A stretch of DNA of 64,000 nt from Blasia pusilla (GCA_050084515.1 CM114272.1:3410001-3474000), one strand, 5' to 3'; numbered from the stretch's first letter, positions 51,101-61,699 are shown. Numbers and translations: made by a program. The notes: generated by a model not told the origin, from the sequence alone.

Positions 51101-51543
51101 TGGATATTGCCAGGGGGCGGGTGCCGATGAGCGTGTTCTGGCTCGTGCCGCAGAACGTGCTGCTGGGGGTCAATTTCGCGCTGTTAAACGTGGCGGTGCT
51201 GGAGTTTCTGTTCGCGGAAGCGCCAGAGAGCCTGCGCAGTTTGCCGTTGGCGGTGGCGTTCGCGAGTCAGTCGTTCGGCTTCTTCCTAGCGTCGGTCTTG
51301 GTGGACATCGTCAACCGGACCACTCGGGACACGGCGCCGGGGGGGTCCACCGGGTGGCTGGGGTCGGATCTGCACTCCGGAGGGCTGGCGAAGTTCTACT
51401 GGTTGCTGTCCATCGTGGACGGAGTCACTCTGGTTTTGTTCATGTTCCTTGCCCACCTTTTCACATCCAAGAGGATCCGAGAGAGAGCCGTTCTGCCGTC
51501 CGAGGTGGACGGCGGCTGGAAAGGGAACACTCTGGAGGCCTGA
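45152..51543 (+). CDS. NPF (NRT1/PTR family) proton-coupled transporter-like protein, five exons
   Basis: Major-facilitator membrane protein of the family that moves nitrate, peptides or hormones. Exons: 45152-45296, 45853-46070, 46721-47121, 48709-48894 and 50613-51543. Introns are GT-AG and phases agree (1, 0, 2, 2), giving 626 residues. Exon 1 ends GGWKAALFVYG. Exon 2 has the NLITYTVEHLHF, AANITSNFLGT and ADSYFG blocks. Exon 3 has YLIAVSVGGLKG, QQFDETDP and GTPLFR. Exon 4 has GSPFTSLAQVVVAAVR and HTPKLR. Exon 5 has FLDKAAIAP, VPIFLCTIPPYTAYSQ, FWLVPQNVLLG, EAPESLRSLPLA and FYWLLSIVDGV. Together these span the family's twelve membrane helices and central loop. The usual ExxE[K/R] motif of helix 1 is absent. 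The substrate cannot be told. Introns and flanks carry tandem duplications, some copying exon edges, but the frame is intact. Confidence 0.9.
45400..45600. repeat. short tandem repeats in NPF intron 1
   Basis: Units of roughly 50-60 bp built on CAATTGAGGCTGC (45438 and 45483), GATGTCTTT (45416 and 45507), TATATACACAATTGAG / TATATACAATCAATGGAG and a GGAATGCGTAT/GAGTGCATAT box. Diverged but clearly related. Confidence 0.6.
47122..47760. repeat. minisatellite at the exon 3 donor of NPF, with 190-bp higher-order repeat
   Basis: Unit of about 60-67 bp that resembles the end of exon 3 and the first intron bases (CACTTTTCAG then GTCCG, TTCTCGA, CCATAG, CCTCCTCTTCC). About ten units follow one another. 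Three units form a higher-order repeat that restarts at 47295, 47485 and 47675, exactly 190 bp apart. Extra AG-GT donor-like junctions appear at 47308, 47375, 47498, 47565 and 47688. The first donor (47122) is the one that keeps phase with exon 4. Confidence 0.88.
48220..48665. repeat. tandem repeat in NPF intron 3, before exon 4
   Basis: Units of about 80-105 bp recur around GATTCATT(G/C)A(T)TGATGAGTG, AAGATTCGA, GTGGGAAAGA and GGT(C)TGGTGTAGC. Unit starts are near 48227, 48318, 48398, 48470, 48550 and 48637. The last unit ends about 40 bp before the exon 4 acceptor at 48708. Confidence 0.7.
50060..50612. repeat. tandem copies of the exon 5 acceptor region of NPF
   Basis: Four blocks contain (GA)ATGTGGCAG followed by TTCCTGGACAAGGCCGC or a close variant, marking the intron 4/exon 5 border. 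Exon-like starts lie at about 50103, 50301, 50480 and 50613, the last being the true exon. Spacings are 198, 179 and 133 bp. Other shared parts are CATGAGACT, GAACTGAAG(A)AA and CCCATCTAAAA / CACCCAAAAT / CATCCCAAAT. Copies 2 and 3 keep an AG before the exon-like bases. Confidence 0.75.
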
Positions 51544-52060
51544 GGAATTTCTACGGGATGCTGTCGATTGTGGACGGCCTAACGCCAGTCGTTTTCCCGG
51601 TTCTGGCCTACATTTTCACGGCCAAGAGCGTCCGAGTGAGTCCTAATAGACCGCGAACGCAGAGAGTTTGGCCGTCCGATGCGGATATGGATGGCTGGAG
51701 ACGGACCTCCACTGGTTTGGTCGCCGGCTCTTTTACTAAGTCCAGTTCTGTTTATGATTCTGTCTCCAAAGCGTGTGAGAGCGTCTCAATCAAATGGACG
51801 TCCACATAGTTTCGCCTTCTGATGTGGCTGCAAAGGAACCTCCGTGCCACTCTGGAGGGCTGAGAAAGTTTAACATGAACTAGCGGCCGGACCTTATGGA
51901 TGGAGTTACGTTAGTTCCGAGGTAATCGTATGGAGATGGATCCGGTTAGAGTTTCTCTGTCCGATGGTATAATGGGACCTCCACTCTAGAGTTGGTCTGT
52001 TCATGATTCCGGCTCCAACTGTAAGAAGGTCCGAGAGCATAACGGTCTGGTCAATTCCTA
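51531..52060 (+). pseudogene. two decayed tandem copies of the NPF 3' coding end
   Basis: Copy 1 (about 51531-51810) repeats the last part of exon 5 starting at the GGAGGGCTG block of 51378. It can still be read as GGLRNFYGMLSIVDGLTPVVF, YIFTAKSV, VWPSDAD and DGW, parallel to GGLAKFYWLLSIVDG, FTSKRI, VLPSEVD and GGW in the true exon. Copy 2 (about 51850-52060) has CACTCTGGAGGGCTGAGAAAG, ATGGAGTTACG and GGTCCGAGAG and is more degraded. Both lie after the stop at 51543 and are frameshifted to the gene, so they are not translated as part of it. Confidence 0.75.
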
Positions 52061-54070
52061 TCTGGAAACAATTCATCTCCTCAGCAATCGACGTATCCCT
52101 AGATCTTGGAATTCTTCCACAATCCACTTTTGTATATCTCTAGATGTAGCTATAGATTCTTCACCCGCAATATACAGAGGAGAAGGAAAGAAAGCCTTCG
52201 TAAAACGGTGATGACTATATAGATAGGTGTGCTCACCGATCGATCTATCATGATCGGCCGATGACCATAGCTCTAGAGATCCCGTCATCTGCAAGATGAG
52301 CTAATAAGGTAGGTAGGTGGGCAATTGGAAAATTTACGATGTTCGAGTTGTCGAGCGTAAATCATACGAGAGCTGTAAAAATAATGCATTCGCGCCTTGA
52401 TCCAAGTGCAAACTAAATTTTTCAGTATTGCATCTAGGCTTTGTTCAGGAATGGCTTTGTTCATGGTGCGTGTCGATGGGCGGTTTAGTCTCGTTTGGAA
52501 GCACATACGAAAATTTCGTGATCATGGGATTCACAGAGTGCATGGAGCTTGAAATCGGGTAACGTTCCTCCATGGGCTCCAACTTAAAGTTTTGGTCATG
52601 AAGATGTAATTGAAGACATTAAGCCTTTCATCGCTTATATCTATTTTTTAATTATTTTGAACTTTTTAAATATAATTAGTTGTTGTGCCACTGCCCGGTA
52701 AACTAGCGGAGTTGGTCCCATACGCTTGACAGAATCAGAAATTAGCACTAGGATTGTGCGTAATATGGTATCTTACAATGCTATTCAACGTTGAGTATAA
52801 GTGAGTGAAGACTACACCAGTTGCAAAGAAGGTAAAGTAGAATAAACCCGAAATAGAATAAAATCTGGAGGTGAAACGGATGCTGCCTTATCAGCAGAAT
52901 CTCTACTGACTTGAAAATTGATGGATAACTGTAATCGCAGTGAAACTCTCCTTCCTTAGCGGTTATAAGCATCGTTTTGTGGTCTGAAGATGACTGGATA
53001 TGGAATCACTTCAAATTTTCCAGTTCCAGGATAATTTACTTGAGCCACGTCATACCATCAATCTTGCACCCTCCCGAGGCATTAGTAGTCATCTCCTCAG
53101 TGCATCTTGTCGAAAAATTGAATGCCATCGGGAGGAGTTGCGCACGTTTTCATTGGATTTTAGTCCGGTAAGTATTGGTGCTCGAGCATGCTGTCACCAA
53201 AAACTGTGTTTATATCTGTTTAAATTTCTTACATGCTAGCATAGCGAAGGGATTGACGTCAATTCACATGTGATTCTACTCTTCGCTGTCAACAACAGCG
53301 AAGAGTATACACACTGTGGCACTCCCATAAAATAGTCTCAGAGAAACTGCGCTCAAGCAATAGCAATGTACAAATGTTTTAGAGCTCATTTGCAAACATG
53401 AAAGAATGCATTCATATTGAGTGCCGCAAAGTCGTGAGCTGGATAAGTGGCGATCTCTCATCCACGTCGATCCCAGTATTTTCTTGATAGAGCCCAATGG
53501 AGGATTAAAAGGGGATGGGAACGCTTAGGAATTCCATGAAAGAGGTCTTAAAAAAAAAGGGAAACAAACTCCAAAACATCCTTCAAAGAGTCTCTCGACC
53601 TAATCACATGTGAAACAAATTGAAATCCGTACTCAATTTGAGGTCTCATTGGGTGCCCGATCAAATCCACAATCGGAATTCCTCATTGTCACCTAGGGAT
53701 GAAAGCTATCAGAGAGGACGTGAAAGGGCAAAAAACAGCCAGTGAAATTCTTCAGTGCTCTTACAAACAGTTATTCGTGGACACCTCCATACGGCTGAAG
53801 CGCCAGCCGAACGCTAGAACGCGGATCCTATGGCGCGAGCAAACTGGGCATTACGGGCACTAGTCAGTCCTGAGTCCCCTGCGACCTGCTCTCGGGAAGT
53901 GGTGTTTCCTTGTGCCTTCACGCAGACAGCACACGTGTTCAAAACAGTGGCGCACACATTTTCCTATAAAACATCTGCTGCCTTTAGGAAGAATTCCGGT
54001 TCCTGGTGCGGATATTGTTGCAAGTTCCTCGCGCTACGATTTACTTAACCGAAATATGTTTGTTATGTTC
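52061..54070. other. intergenic region, no gene recognised
   Basis: No coding region supported on either strand. One perfect hairpin is listed separately. The sequence ACATGAAAGAATGCATT at about 53396 recurs near 49048 in NPF intron 4. Confidence 0.5.
53278..53306. repeat. perfect 12-bp hairpin
   Basis: ACTCTTCGCTGT (53278-53289) and ACAGCGAAGAGT (53295-53306) are exact reverse complements around a CAACA loop. Isolated, with no T-run or gene end beside it, so its role is unknown. Confidence 0.75.
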
Positions 54071-54300
54071 TTGACCGTCGCTCAATGGGTAACCACTGAC
54101 CAATGGGTAACTATGCAGAAATGGTTCGAATCCGGGGCGTTTGGTTTTTCCTAAGGGTCTCTCCCGTTTTGCCTAAATGCTAATGGCGCGGGCTAGGAGT
54201 GGTCGACCAGTCAGTTATGGGCACGCCCCTAAATATGGACACTTGGTGCTATCGACGTGTGAACCTTCCGGAGCGGAGTTCCGATAGCGTATATTTCATG
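54071..54300 (+). mobile_element. possible tRNA-derived SINE or tRNA fragment
   Basis: A box-like TCGCTCAATGG (54078-54088) and B box GGTTCGAATCC (54123-54133) start 45 bp apart, the spacing of an internal RNA polymerase III promoter. Acceptor and T stems do not pair, so it is not a working tRNA. The unrelated sequence after the B box is what a SINE body would look like, but no second copy or poly-A tail was found here. Confidence 0.35.
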
Positions 54301-54718
54301 TATGTTTGTACTTGTTATATTTGAAATCACGGGGAATTTCAAACTTTAAAAATAATTCAAGTTTAGTGTGTCTAGTTCTTGTTTGAGTTGGTGTCTTTTC
54401 TTCAATTGAATTCTATTAAAGTTCAATTTAACACATAGGATACTGGGAAGAGAGAAAATGTCTTTTGAATATTGAACATAAGATTTATAATTCCAATTGG
54501 ATAAATACAAGATATATCATACCTATTCATGAAATTGAAAAAGATGGAATGTCAAAATATCCTAGTAATTCAAATTTTTTTAATAAATATCCACATATCT
54601 CTTTGTCCAATCAAATTGATTTTTCTATTGAGAGAATTGGGGAAAAAAAAGACCAAATATAAATTTATTTTTTTAAAAGTCCTAAGCTTTTTCTTCTTAT
54701 TTTCTTTGTATGTGTTTA

Positions 54719-55262
54719 TTTTATCCAAGATGAAAAAAATTCTACAAAGATTATTATTATTACTATGAGATGTATTCTTAGAGTGGATTCCTTCTTAGGT
54801 AAAGGAGACATTGGTTATATTTCATGTACTTCGAATGTTGTTATTAAAAGATGAAGATGGAAAGGTGCTTGTGCCTGTGAAAGGTTCGGCGCCCGGAGCT
54901 TCTGTCCACTTCTAAAGTTTCAATGAATAATGAATTTATAAGTGGCCTGGCCTAAGCACTAGTTCAAAAAAACCCCATGTCCGATGCACCGGAAAAAAAA
55001 TGTATATTTTGTGAAGGGAAGATATTAACTAACATTCACAAATATTATAAATATTACTAACAATTTCACGTAATGCTTCGCACCGAGAATAGGCAACATT
55101 TGTTGTATTCCGGTTCCGATTTAATTTCATACAATATTTCGCATGAGCATAAAGAAATGGAACAAGAGGATAAAGCAATGCAAGTGCAATTCCCTTACCT
55201 AAGAAGGAATCCACTCTAAGAATGCGGCTCATAGTAATAATAATAATTTTGGATAAGACTGG
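54719..55262. repeat. inverted repeat with arms of about 65-85 bp
   Basis: The left arm (54719-54805) and right arm (55196-55262) share ATTATTATTACTATGAG, GGATTCCTTCTTAGGTAA and ATTCTTAGAGT in opposite orientation, with one 21-bp gap in the shorter arm. The roughly 390 bp between them is not inverted. Could be a MITE-like element or a rearrangement. Open frames crossing the right arm are probably chance. Confidence 0.75.
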
Positions 55263-55411
55263 AGCGAACTGAAATTCGTTAGTGCCTTTATATCTTTCTA
55301 CACAGAGACGCCGTTGGTGGAATTTGCAAGGGGGTGAGCGTAGAGAATCCATCCAGTGCGCCTACGCCGTTCCAGGAATACGTGATCGGAGATCGACAAG
55401 TGAGGTGTCTA

Positions 55412-57158
55412 CTACGCCATCGCAGCCGCACGATGGGCTGGCGGGCCCGCGCACTGGTCGCGAGTGGCCGTCAGCGAATACGGAGAAGCGTCGCGCGCTA
55501 GCCACTGGTCGATAGTGAAACGGTGGGTCCCGCAAGGCTTGCCGAGTGCGGCAGAGGTGACCTCCAAATACTCGCAGTACCATCCGTGATGACTCCCACT
55601 TCCGTCGGATGTCAAGTTCAGTCCGCAGATGGTGGGACCATCCACACAATCCGCCAGTCCACTGAAAGCGTCGATCTCGTCCCACTCGTAGTAGTCGTGG
55701 TCCGGTCCCATTAGACCACCCCACTCCGTCAGGTTCTGGATGTGGACGGAGTCTCCCTTGGCATCTAAGAACGTAGCGCTGATCACAGAGTTCGTGCCCG
55801 ATTTCGGCAGCCACCCGGTTTTCACGTAGATCGTGTAAGCACAGAAGTCCCTCGCCTGCAAGTTCACCACGTGTCACGTACAACTCAAACGGTCTAAACG
55901 CAGCTCTAATCATCAACATATCCTGACCAGCGCTGCCCTCCCAGAGTATTCCTATTTGGCTTAATAATCACCCTGACCCAAAACCGATTAGTGGCTCAAA
56001 GGAACTGTCAGAAATTAGAGGAAGTCCAACCGGACAATCAAAAATTATCCTGAAAAATCTCGATCGAAAGAAGATCAAAAAGAAATTGAACTCCGTGGTA
56101 ACCCAGAAGAGACGAAAGTATCTGAAGACCAACTCTAACTCATTTTCAGGCATTATCCTCTACAAAGTAATGGTCTGGAGCTCAGACGAACTAAGATGCG
56201 TCTTCTGCTCGTTCTCATCGAGTAGAAGACAATAATCCGACTTCTTCAATATGCATCGAGCACACAAGTCGATGTATCGAGCACTGAAGTCAAGTTCAAG
56301 GAAGACCAACGATCAAAGCAAGCATCTAATCCGTTGCACAGTAGTTCTCTACCAGAGATAAAACTCAAAGTAGAGCCGAATTAGCTGATACGCCACTCAG
56401 GAAACTACTGACCATCACAAAACCGTTAACGCTGTGATGAAGCACTATATTATCACTTGTTGATAGACGGATAAAACGAGGGAATATGTACTGAGATCCA
56501 TAAGTGAAACCCCAACGGATAACGAATCCAAATCTGTAAATGGTAAATGATGGGAATTGTAGAGCAAGTTTCAGGGAAAATTGATAAAGAAATATGAATC
56601 AGCTATTACGGCCTGATCTCGCTAGTGAACGCGTTCGCAGTAAGAATGAATGAAGGTAGCTAGAGCTTTATTTCGCTACTGGACGCAGTCAAGGAAAAGC
56701 AAAAATGAACTCATTACGGGTGAGATTCATATCGCTAGTGAACACATTGAATCAATCAAAGAAAGCGAACGTATTCGAAGAACAAGTGAATGAATTTTCG
56801 CTATAGCTTCATCACGCCAGCCGACGTCAATGACCGAAAGAAAGATAGTTACTAGCAAAGCAAGAATGAATGACAATGAACTAAAATTTTGCTATTCTCA
56901 ACGTCGCTAGTACCACCAACGAAGACAGAATGACTGAAGGAACGAACGAACGAACGAGTATGTCCGCATGGGACGGATCCTAGAGGTCCAAGGCACTGGA
57001 AATCACAAGACGGTGAGTCAAATCATAGCAGTCACACCAGGACGTCGGCGAACGAGATAGTTATATAATGTTAGTACCTGAGTCACAACCGCAACCGAAA
57101 ATAAAAAGGCATGGACGAGCAGCAGACTGCGAGTCCCGCCCCTACAGCCCATCTCCAT
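55412..57158 (-). CDS. PLAT/LH2-domain stress protein, secreted or ER (two exons)
   Basis: Small plant PLAT protein of the PLAT1-3 type; in Arabidopsis these are ER-linked stress-tolerance proteins that bind lipid or protein partners rather than act as enzymes. Exon 1 is 57158-57078 (27 codons) and encodes a signal peptide with the core SLLLVHAFLFSVAVV. Its donor is CAG-GTACTA. Exon 2 is 55855-55412, after the acceptor CTTGCAG. Both are phase 0, giving 174 residues against about 180 for the family. The PLAT domain has CAYTIYVKTG, WGGLMGPDHDYYEWDE, CGLNLTSDGSG and HHGWYCEYLEVT. The tail is FTIDQWLARDASPYSLTA. Start choice: the first ATG; a second ATG two codons later is equally possible. The intron is 1222 bp and carries a tandem repeat. 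Exon 2 was read directly; exon 1 was inferred from the signal peptide, phase and donor. Confidence 0.9.
56600..56960. repeat. degenerate tandem repeat in the PLAT intron
   Basis: Units of about 60-90 bp begin with TCGCTAGTGAAC-like boxes near 56620, 56683, 56742, 56815 (weak) and 56908 and contain AAGAATGAATGA and AGAAAG parts. The array ends in a GAAC tetranucleotide run at about 56940-56958. Confidence 0.6.
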
Positions 57159-58500
57159 GGCTAGCCAGCAACTGCAACCAGAAGCTCTTCCGAATGTACA
57201 ATACTAGAAACTCTCCTCAGGAGCAATCACGCGACTCGAGATTGTTCTTAAAGACTCGGTCGATCTCGAGCCGGATCGAGCAGTTAGCCCTTCACGCTTT
57301 CACTTCACGCTTTCAAATCGGACAATCACTGCCAGCGACATAGAGGCGGGTCTCGATCTAATTACCGAGCTCGATCGCAATTAAGCTCCTAACAGATGAC
57401 CTTTGAAGGCCTCTGAGCTGCAAAGATCGAGCTACAGGTGGACTGTAGGAATTCATACTCGCTGGATTCGCGTAAAGATGCGATCTTTTCAGACGATCTG
57501 AACAGCTTACAGACGGTGGTGCGGTGCTCCTCTGATGGTGCAGCCAGTGAATAGCGAGGACGATGCTCTGCCGAGCACGACACGCCTAATTACAGAGTGA
57601 TTCGTGATTGAGGTAGTCGCATGAGGCATTGATTGCTTGCTGGGTTTGGGTCAGGGTAGTTTTTTTTAGAGAACCGGGACATTTCCTCCGGCCCCTGATT
57701 GAAACTGAAAGGGTAATTTTAAAATTCATCCGGCTGGGGTAACACGTTTCCCGGTCATTGGTTTAGAACAGGTTTAGCATTTTTAAAAATTTCCCTGTAT
57801 GTCGGAACTCTGGATCCTCTGACGCCTGGCTGAGATGCTCCAATCATCGCCACGTTTGAAGCCTTTCGGCTTAGGTACTAAATGAAGTTTTAGAAATTAT
57901 ACTATTCTTTATTAAAATTATATTAAAGAAACTTAATTCTTTGGAAGAAATTTTGAGCCTCTTTCAGGTTCAATGGAATTTCCATTCTAAAAATTTAAAT
58001 TTCCATTGAAAATTTTTTTTAAAAGATACAAATTTTAAAAAATCAAAATGTAATTACTTCCATCCATCTCTTTGAGTGCATTTAGGCAAAAATAATAAAC
58101 TTACCAAGAAGCTAGTAAATCCTACCAATAATTATTGATTGTGAAATACTAAGTAGAGAGTTATCTTTATAAATTTTTGTATCCTTGGAGTTGCATTATT
58201 TCTTATTCAATTATTTCTTATCATAATATTTCTTTCCACAATCCATTCTAAGATTCTAAACATGATATAATACAAGAAATAGTAAGGTGTATGTATTCAA
58301 GATTATTCACACAAAAGAGAAGTAACGAAACTTATCCAAAAAGTTGGTATGAACCTTTAAAAAATCTTACTATGAGAACTCCCATTGATTTCTCTCCTAG
58401 TTATATGTCAAAGATGATTGTTAATTGCTATATTTTAGGAATATTTCCCCATATGAGGACAATGGTACCAAATGATTGAGGTTGCATGGAAATAGACTTA
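57159..58500. other. intergenic region upstream of the PLAT gene
   Basis: Presumed promoter of the PLAT gene near 57160-57400, with no clear TATA box. 57870-58500 is AT-rich. No gene recognised. Confidence 0.45.
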
Positions 58501-58519
58501 TTTATCCATAGGAGGGACA

Positions 58520-58860
58520 TGCTTGATGAGTCTTATGTTTGGGTTTTTTGGTTGTTCCGGTCACCTATATGGGCTTGGTATACGGGAACAGGTTGGGATA
58601 GGGATCAAATGGGTGTGCGAGCTACCAGCCCTTGCCAACCTTGAATCAAGCTTATGAATGGCCTCCACTAAGCCCGTTGCATGTGCAGGCCAAGAGAGCC
58701 CATGCATGCCTCCATGGGCTTGATGAAGGCTACAGAATGGGCAACAAATTGTTGGACTAGGTGCACCCTAATCAAGCATGGATCTACATTGCAGGCAAAG
58801 ACATGTCTATCCTAGGGATGGATAGAAGTCTGTGGACACAAAATTTGTCCAAGTGCAACC
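58520..58860. repeat. GC-rich dispersed repeat fragment
   Basis: Carries GGCTTGATGAAGGCTACAG, AATGGGCAACA, GACATGTCTATCCTAGGG and GTCCAAGTGCAACCTTG. These match, partly in the opposite orientation, the blocks at 35437-35680, 36237-36282 and 42867-42915. No coding capacity. Confidence 0.6.
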
Positions 58861-58929
58861 TTGTAGATGATCTACTAATCTTATTCTTTAGAGGCTAATT
58901 TTTTTATTCTTGCTAGCTTGAATAAATTT

Positions 58930-59480
58930 TTCGAATGCAAATTGTAGATGTTGGTACTATTGGTAATATATTGAATTTTGAAATGTGTTCTATCACGAAT
59001 TTTTTTTTCATAGAGAGCAATCGTTTAAATGTTTCTATGAGGTTTACATCACCAATTTAGAGATATGAGTATATTAAATCATTTGCATATGCCTTCAAAG
59101 GCAAGTAGGGTTGAATAGTTGGGGTTGCAAGGAGCTAGATGAGTTATGTGCACATTTTAGAAAAGCATTACCATGGAGGGGCTATTTGAAGCTTTCTCTT
59201 GTAAACCCTAAAGATATGAAATAGGAATTTCAACCATTAAAGCTTAAGTCCAGAATACCAGTGGAAAAACAAATTTTTTTGGGACTTATGGGACATTATA
59301 AGTTGGGATCCATCATTCCAATATGAGCTCTCTATTGTTACTTGATATTTCTAAAGTACAATATGTTTGTGGGAGAGCTTTCTCTCTTCAAAATATTATA
59401 AAAACTAAATTTTGCAATAAATTGATGATAAAATATTTGGATGCTATACTTAAGATTTCTTTAGAGGAGTAAGCATCCTT
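58930..59480 (+). mobile_element. hAT transposase relic, copy 2
   Basis: A 3' fragment of the same hAT family as 14385-16325, in the opposite orientation. Nucleotide blocks are nearly the same: TGTAGATGTTGGTACTAT at 58944, ATGCCTTCAAAGGCAAGTAG at 59090 and GATGAGTTATGTGCACATTT at 59138. The C-terminal dimerisation block is read on the plus strand at about 59350-59470 as CGRAFS, NIIKTK and YLDAILKISLE. It has many stops and internal deletions and is not functional. Confidence 0.8.
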
Positions 59481-59718
59481 AGATCTCTTATTTTAATTAG
59501 TAATTACTTGGAAAATTTTGCACACTTTAAAATATGTGTGTTGGAATTATGATACTCCAATAGAAGATATGGATACGGAGGGTATGAAAGATGTGGATTT
59601 GTAAGATAGTGAAGGCCATAGATAGCCGCAGAAACACATTGATGTTGCTTTAGAGTAGCCGCGAGGCTAAGGTGGGTCGGTTCTCCACATGCCTGGGGAT
59701 CGGGTTTGGAGTTCGGGT

Positions 59719-60655
59719 TTAGGGCACTGCTTGAGAAGCCGTGAACGTTAACAACTGTGGAGACGGTTTCGCGGACGGAGTGGGAGGGATGGACAGAGAT
59801 GCAAGGATGGATGGAACGGAACGGAATATGGGACTGGTAATGGGCATGAGGAGACATGGCGCATAGTTACACACATGGTCCTTCCAAACCATACCATCGC
59901 GTCCCTCCAGTAAGAGAACATCAGATGGCAAAATCTCACGCACCCTCAAGATGGTGCGCCCTGCAGTCACATCCAACATCGTAGGTGCCATTTGCTGAAA
60001 GTAGACATAGTCTCCTTGATGAAACCTTGAAATATTAGGTCGATAATCACCTCCCCCAATAGTCGCATACTTCAATGTATCTCGATGCTGCGCAATCGCC
60101 AAGTTCTCAAACGCCATGGGCATCAATCTCCAAAACAACTCAGCCCTCTCAGAACATGCTCGCATCCATACATCAGGGTCATCAAGGTTCAACACCTCAC
60201 CAACATCTTGATGAATGGCCACAAGTAAATCTGGCTCTCGGCCATAAAGCAGCAAGTACGGTGAGAAAGATGCTAAGGATGCTTGCTTGGTGAATCTGTA
60301 TCCCATCGCCAAACACGGAAACTAGAGGTCCCAATCTCCTAGGTGACCTTTCTGTAAGCCATACTTGTGTAATCCTCTCTTCACCGTCTGCATAACCCTC
60401 TCCGCTAGTCGATTCGCCTAAGGATGATCTCGCAAAGTGGTGCGGTGGTCGATCAGCGTCTGATCGCACAAGGCCTGAAACTCCCCGTGAAACTCCGTAC
60501 CTTGGTCTGTCAACACCTCAACTAGTGCATTGTAATGACTCAGCACTCGATCTAGGAAGGCATACGCTACTCCCTCACTCGCTTTGTTAGGCAATGCAAC
60601 CAACTCTATCCACTTTGAGAAGTGCTCAACCATCACTAACACATAACGACTATCA
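59719..60655 (-). pseudogene. Gypsy relic C: integrase segment
   Basis: Minus-strand integrase core (VEHFSKWIELV, LTDQGTEFHGEF, ANRLAERVMQTVKRGL) followed by the C-terminal part (YLLLYGREPD, MPMAFENLAIAQHRDTL, RFHQGDYVYFQQMAP, LLLEGRDGMVWKDHV). It keeps the D and E residues and the 330 bp missing from relic A. Stops are at about 60418 and 60325. Similarity to relic A ends after GCGCCAT near 59868, so the PHD-like tail is not present here. Confidence 0.9.
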
Positions 60656-61420
60656 CTTGACTGCCATCATGGTCTGCAAGATGCTAGCTCCTCCCAGTAA
60701 TCCAGGGAAAACCCCATCGGGTACAACACTACAACACCAACCAAGATGTCGTAGGACTCTGCATTAGTCACTATCGCCTTGGCTCGCACCATGGACTCAT
60801 CTGTAGGATGTTCCGGGCGAATCCTCACCACGACCTCCTGTCGAGTGATATACTCTATGGTACTCGCTCTACCCAAGGATGTCTGTATCCGGAATGGACA
60901 ACGTTCCACATCGGCCCTTGTCAGGCCAAAACCTCTGAATGTTGCTTTCCCCAATATCAAGGGTTGCGCTCTTGAATCCAACAAGACGCGCTGCGGACGA
61001 AAAGCTCTACCTCATGGACTCACCAACTAGAAGACCTCTACCCGATTATCCAGCAAAACAACACCAGGAGAAGCCATGGCACGCTCTATCGCGGATCTTG
61101 CAGGCATCTCCGCCACCCTAGATACCGCAGCCTACCATGAATCTGACGTGAACGGTCCAAGCATCAACTCCCAGGGCAAGTCCATCACCTTCTCTGCAAT
61201 CACCTCTCAATGTGATGCAAGAACTCCAACTCCACACTCACATAGCGTAGTGGCGAGCCGGAAAACCTCGGCGGGTGTACCTCCCAACGTCATAATATCG
61301 GAAGCAGAAAATAAAGGAGCGCGGTACACAACAGTGGCCGCCGCTAACAACGTGCTCGACACATGCTCCTCCAAAACATCAACTATAGGAGTCATCACAC
61401 TCACTTCTCCCATCACCCTC
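60650..61420 (-). pseudogene. Gypsy relic C: protease segment
   Basis: Minus-strand frame 60984-60667 begins with MLDSRAQPLILG, where an active-site DSG has become DSR, and includes YDILVGVVVLYPMGF. The RT, RNase H and integrase finger that should follow are absent: sequence passes from protease straight into the integrase core near 60650, a single large internal deletion. Confidence 0.75.
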
Positions 61421-61699
61421 TATGCCTACAGACTAACAACATCACCAACTCTCCGAGAACTCTGATCAGGACCCATCGATGGGAGCCTCATCGCCTTGGA
61501 CAACATGAAGGACTGAGGAAGCCTGGTATGCTTCTTGGCTTCTCCCCTTTATAGATCCAACTCTACGGATACTCTCGCGTAACAACTCTGGCGGCCTCCA
61601 TTTGGTCAACCCCCCATATCCAACCACAATCCTCCACATCTCTCGCGGCTCCATAAGACATCGATGCCACGGATCCGACATCGGGTAATCTCAATGCCA

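Noticed and set aside
50604-51809. Open frame of 401 codons on the plus strand
   Set aside because: It overlaps NPF exon 5 in the wrong frame and has a low-complexity, Arg/Gly-rich product typical of a shadow in GC-rich coding DNA. Only its last part matches the decayed 3' copy of the gene.
54078-54133. tRNA gene
   Set aside because: A and B boxes are present, but acceptor and T-stem pairing fails and no anticodon arm can be drawn.
54465-54662. Possible plastid-derived coding fragment (AT-rich, Lys/Ile/Asn-rich product)
   Set aside because: Composition resembles plastid genes, but I could not match it to any plastid protein. AT-rich random sequence gives the same look.
55362-55919. 185-codon minus-strand frame over the PLAT exon
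   Set aside because: Out of frame with the clearly conserved PLAT domain; a shadow of GC-rich coding sequence.
56000-56150. Alternative 5' exon for the PLAT gene
   Set aside because: The hydrophobic minus-strand frame here has no donor in a phase compatible with 55855. The 57158-57078 exon gives a signal peptide, correct phase and a good donor.
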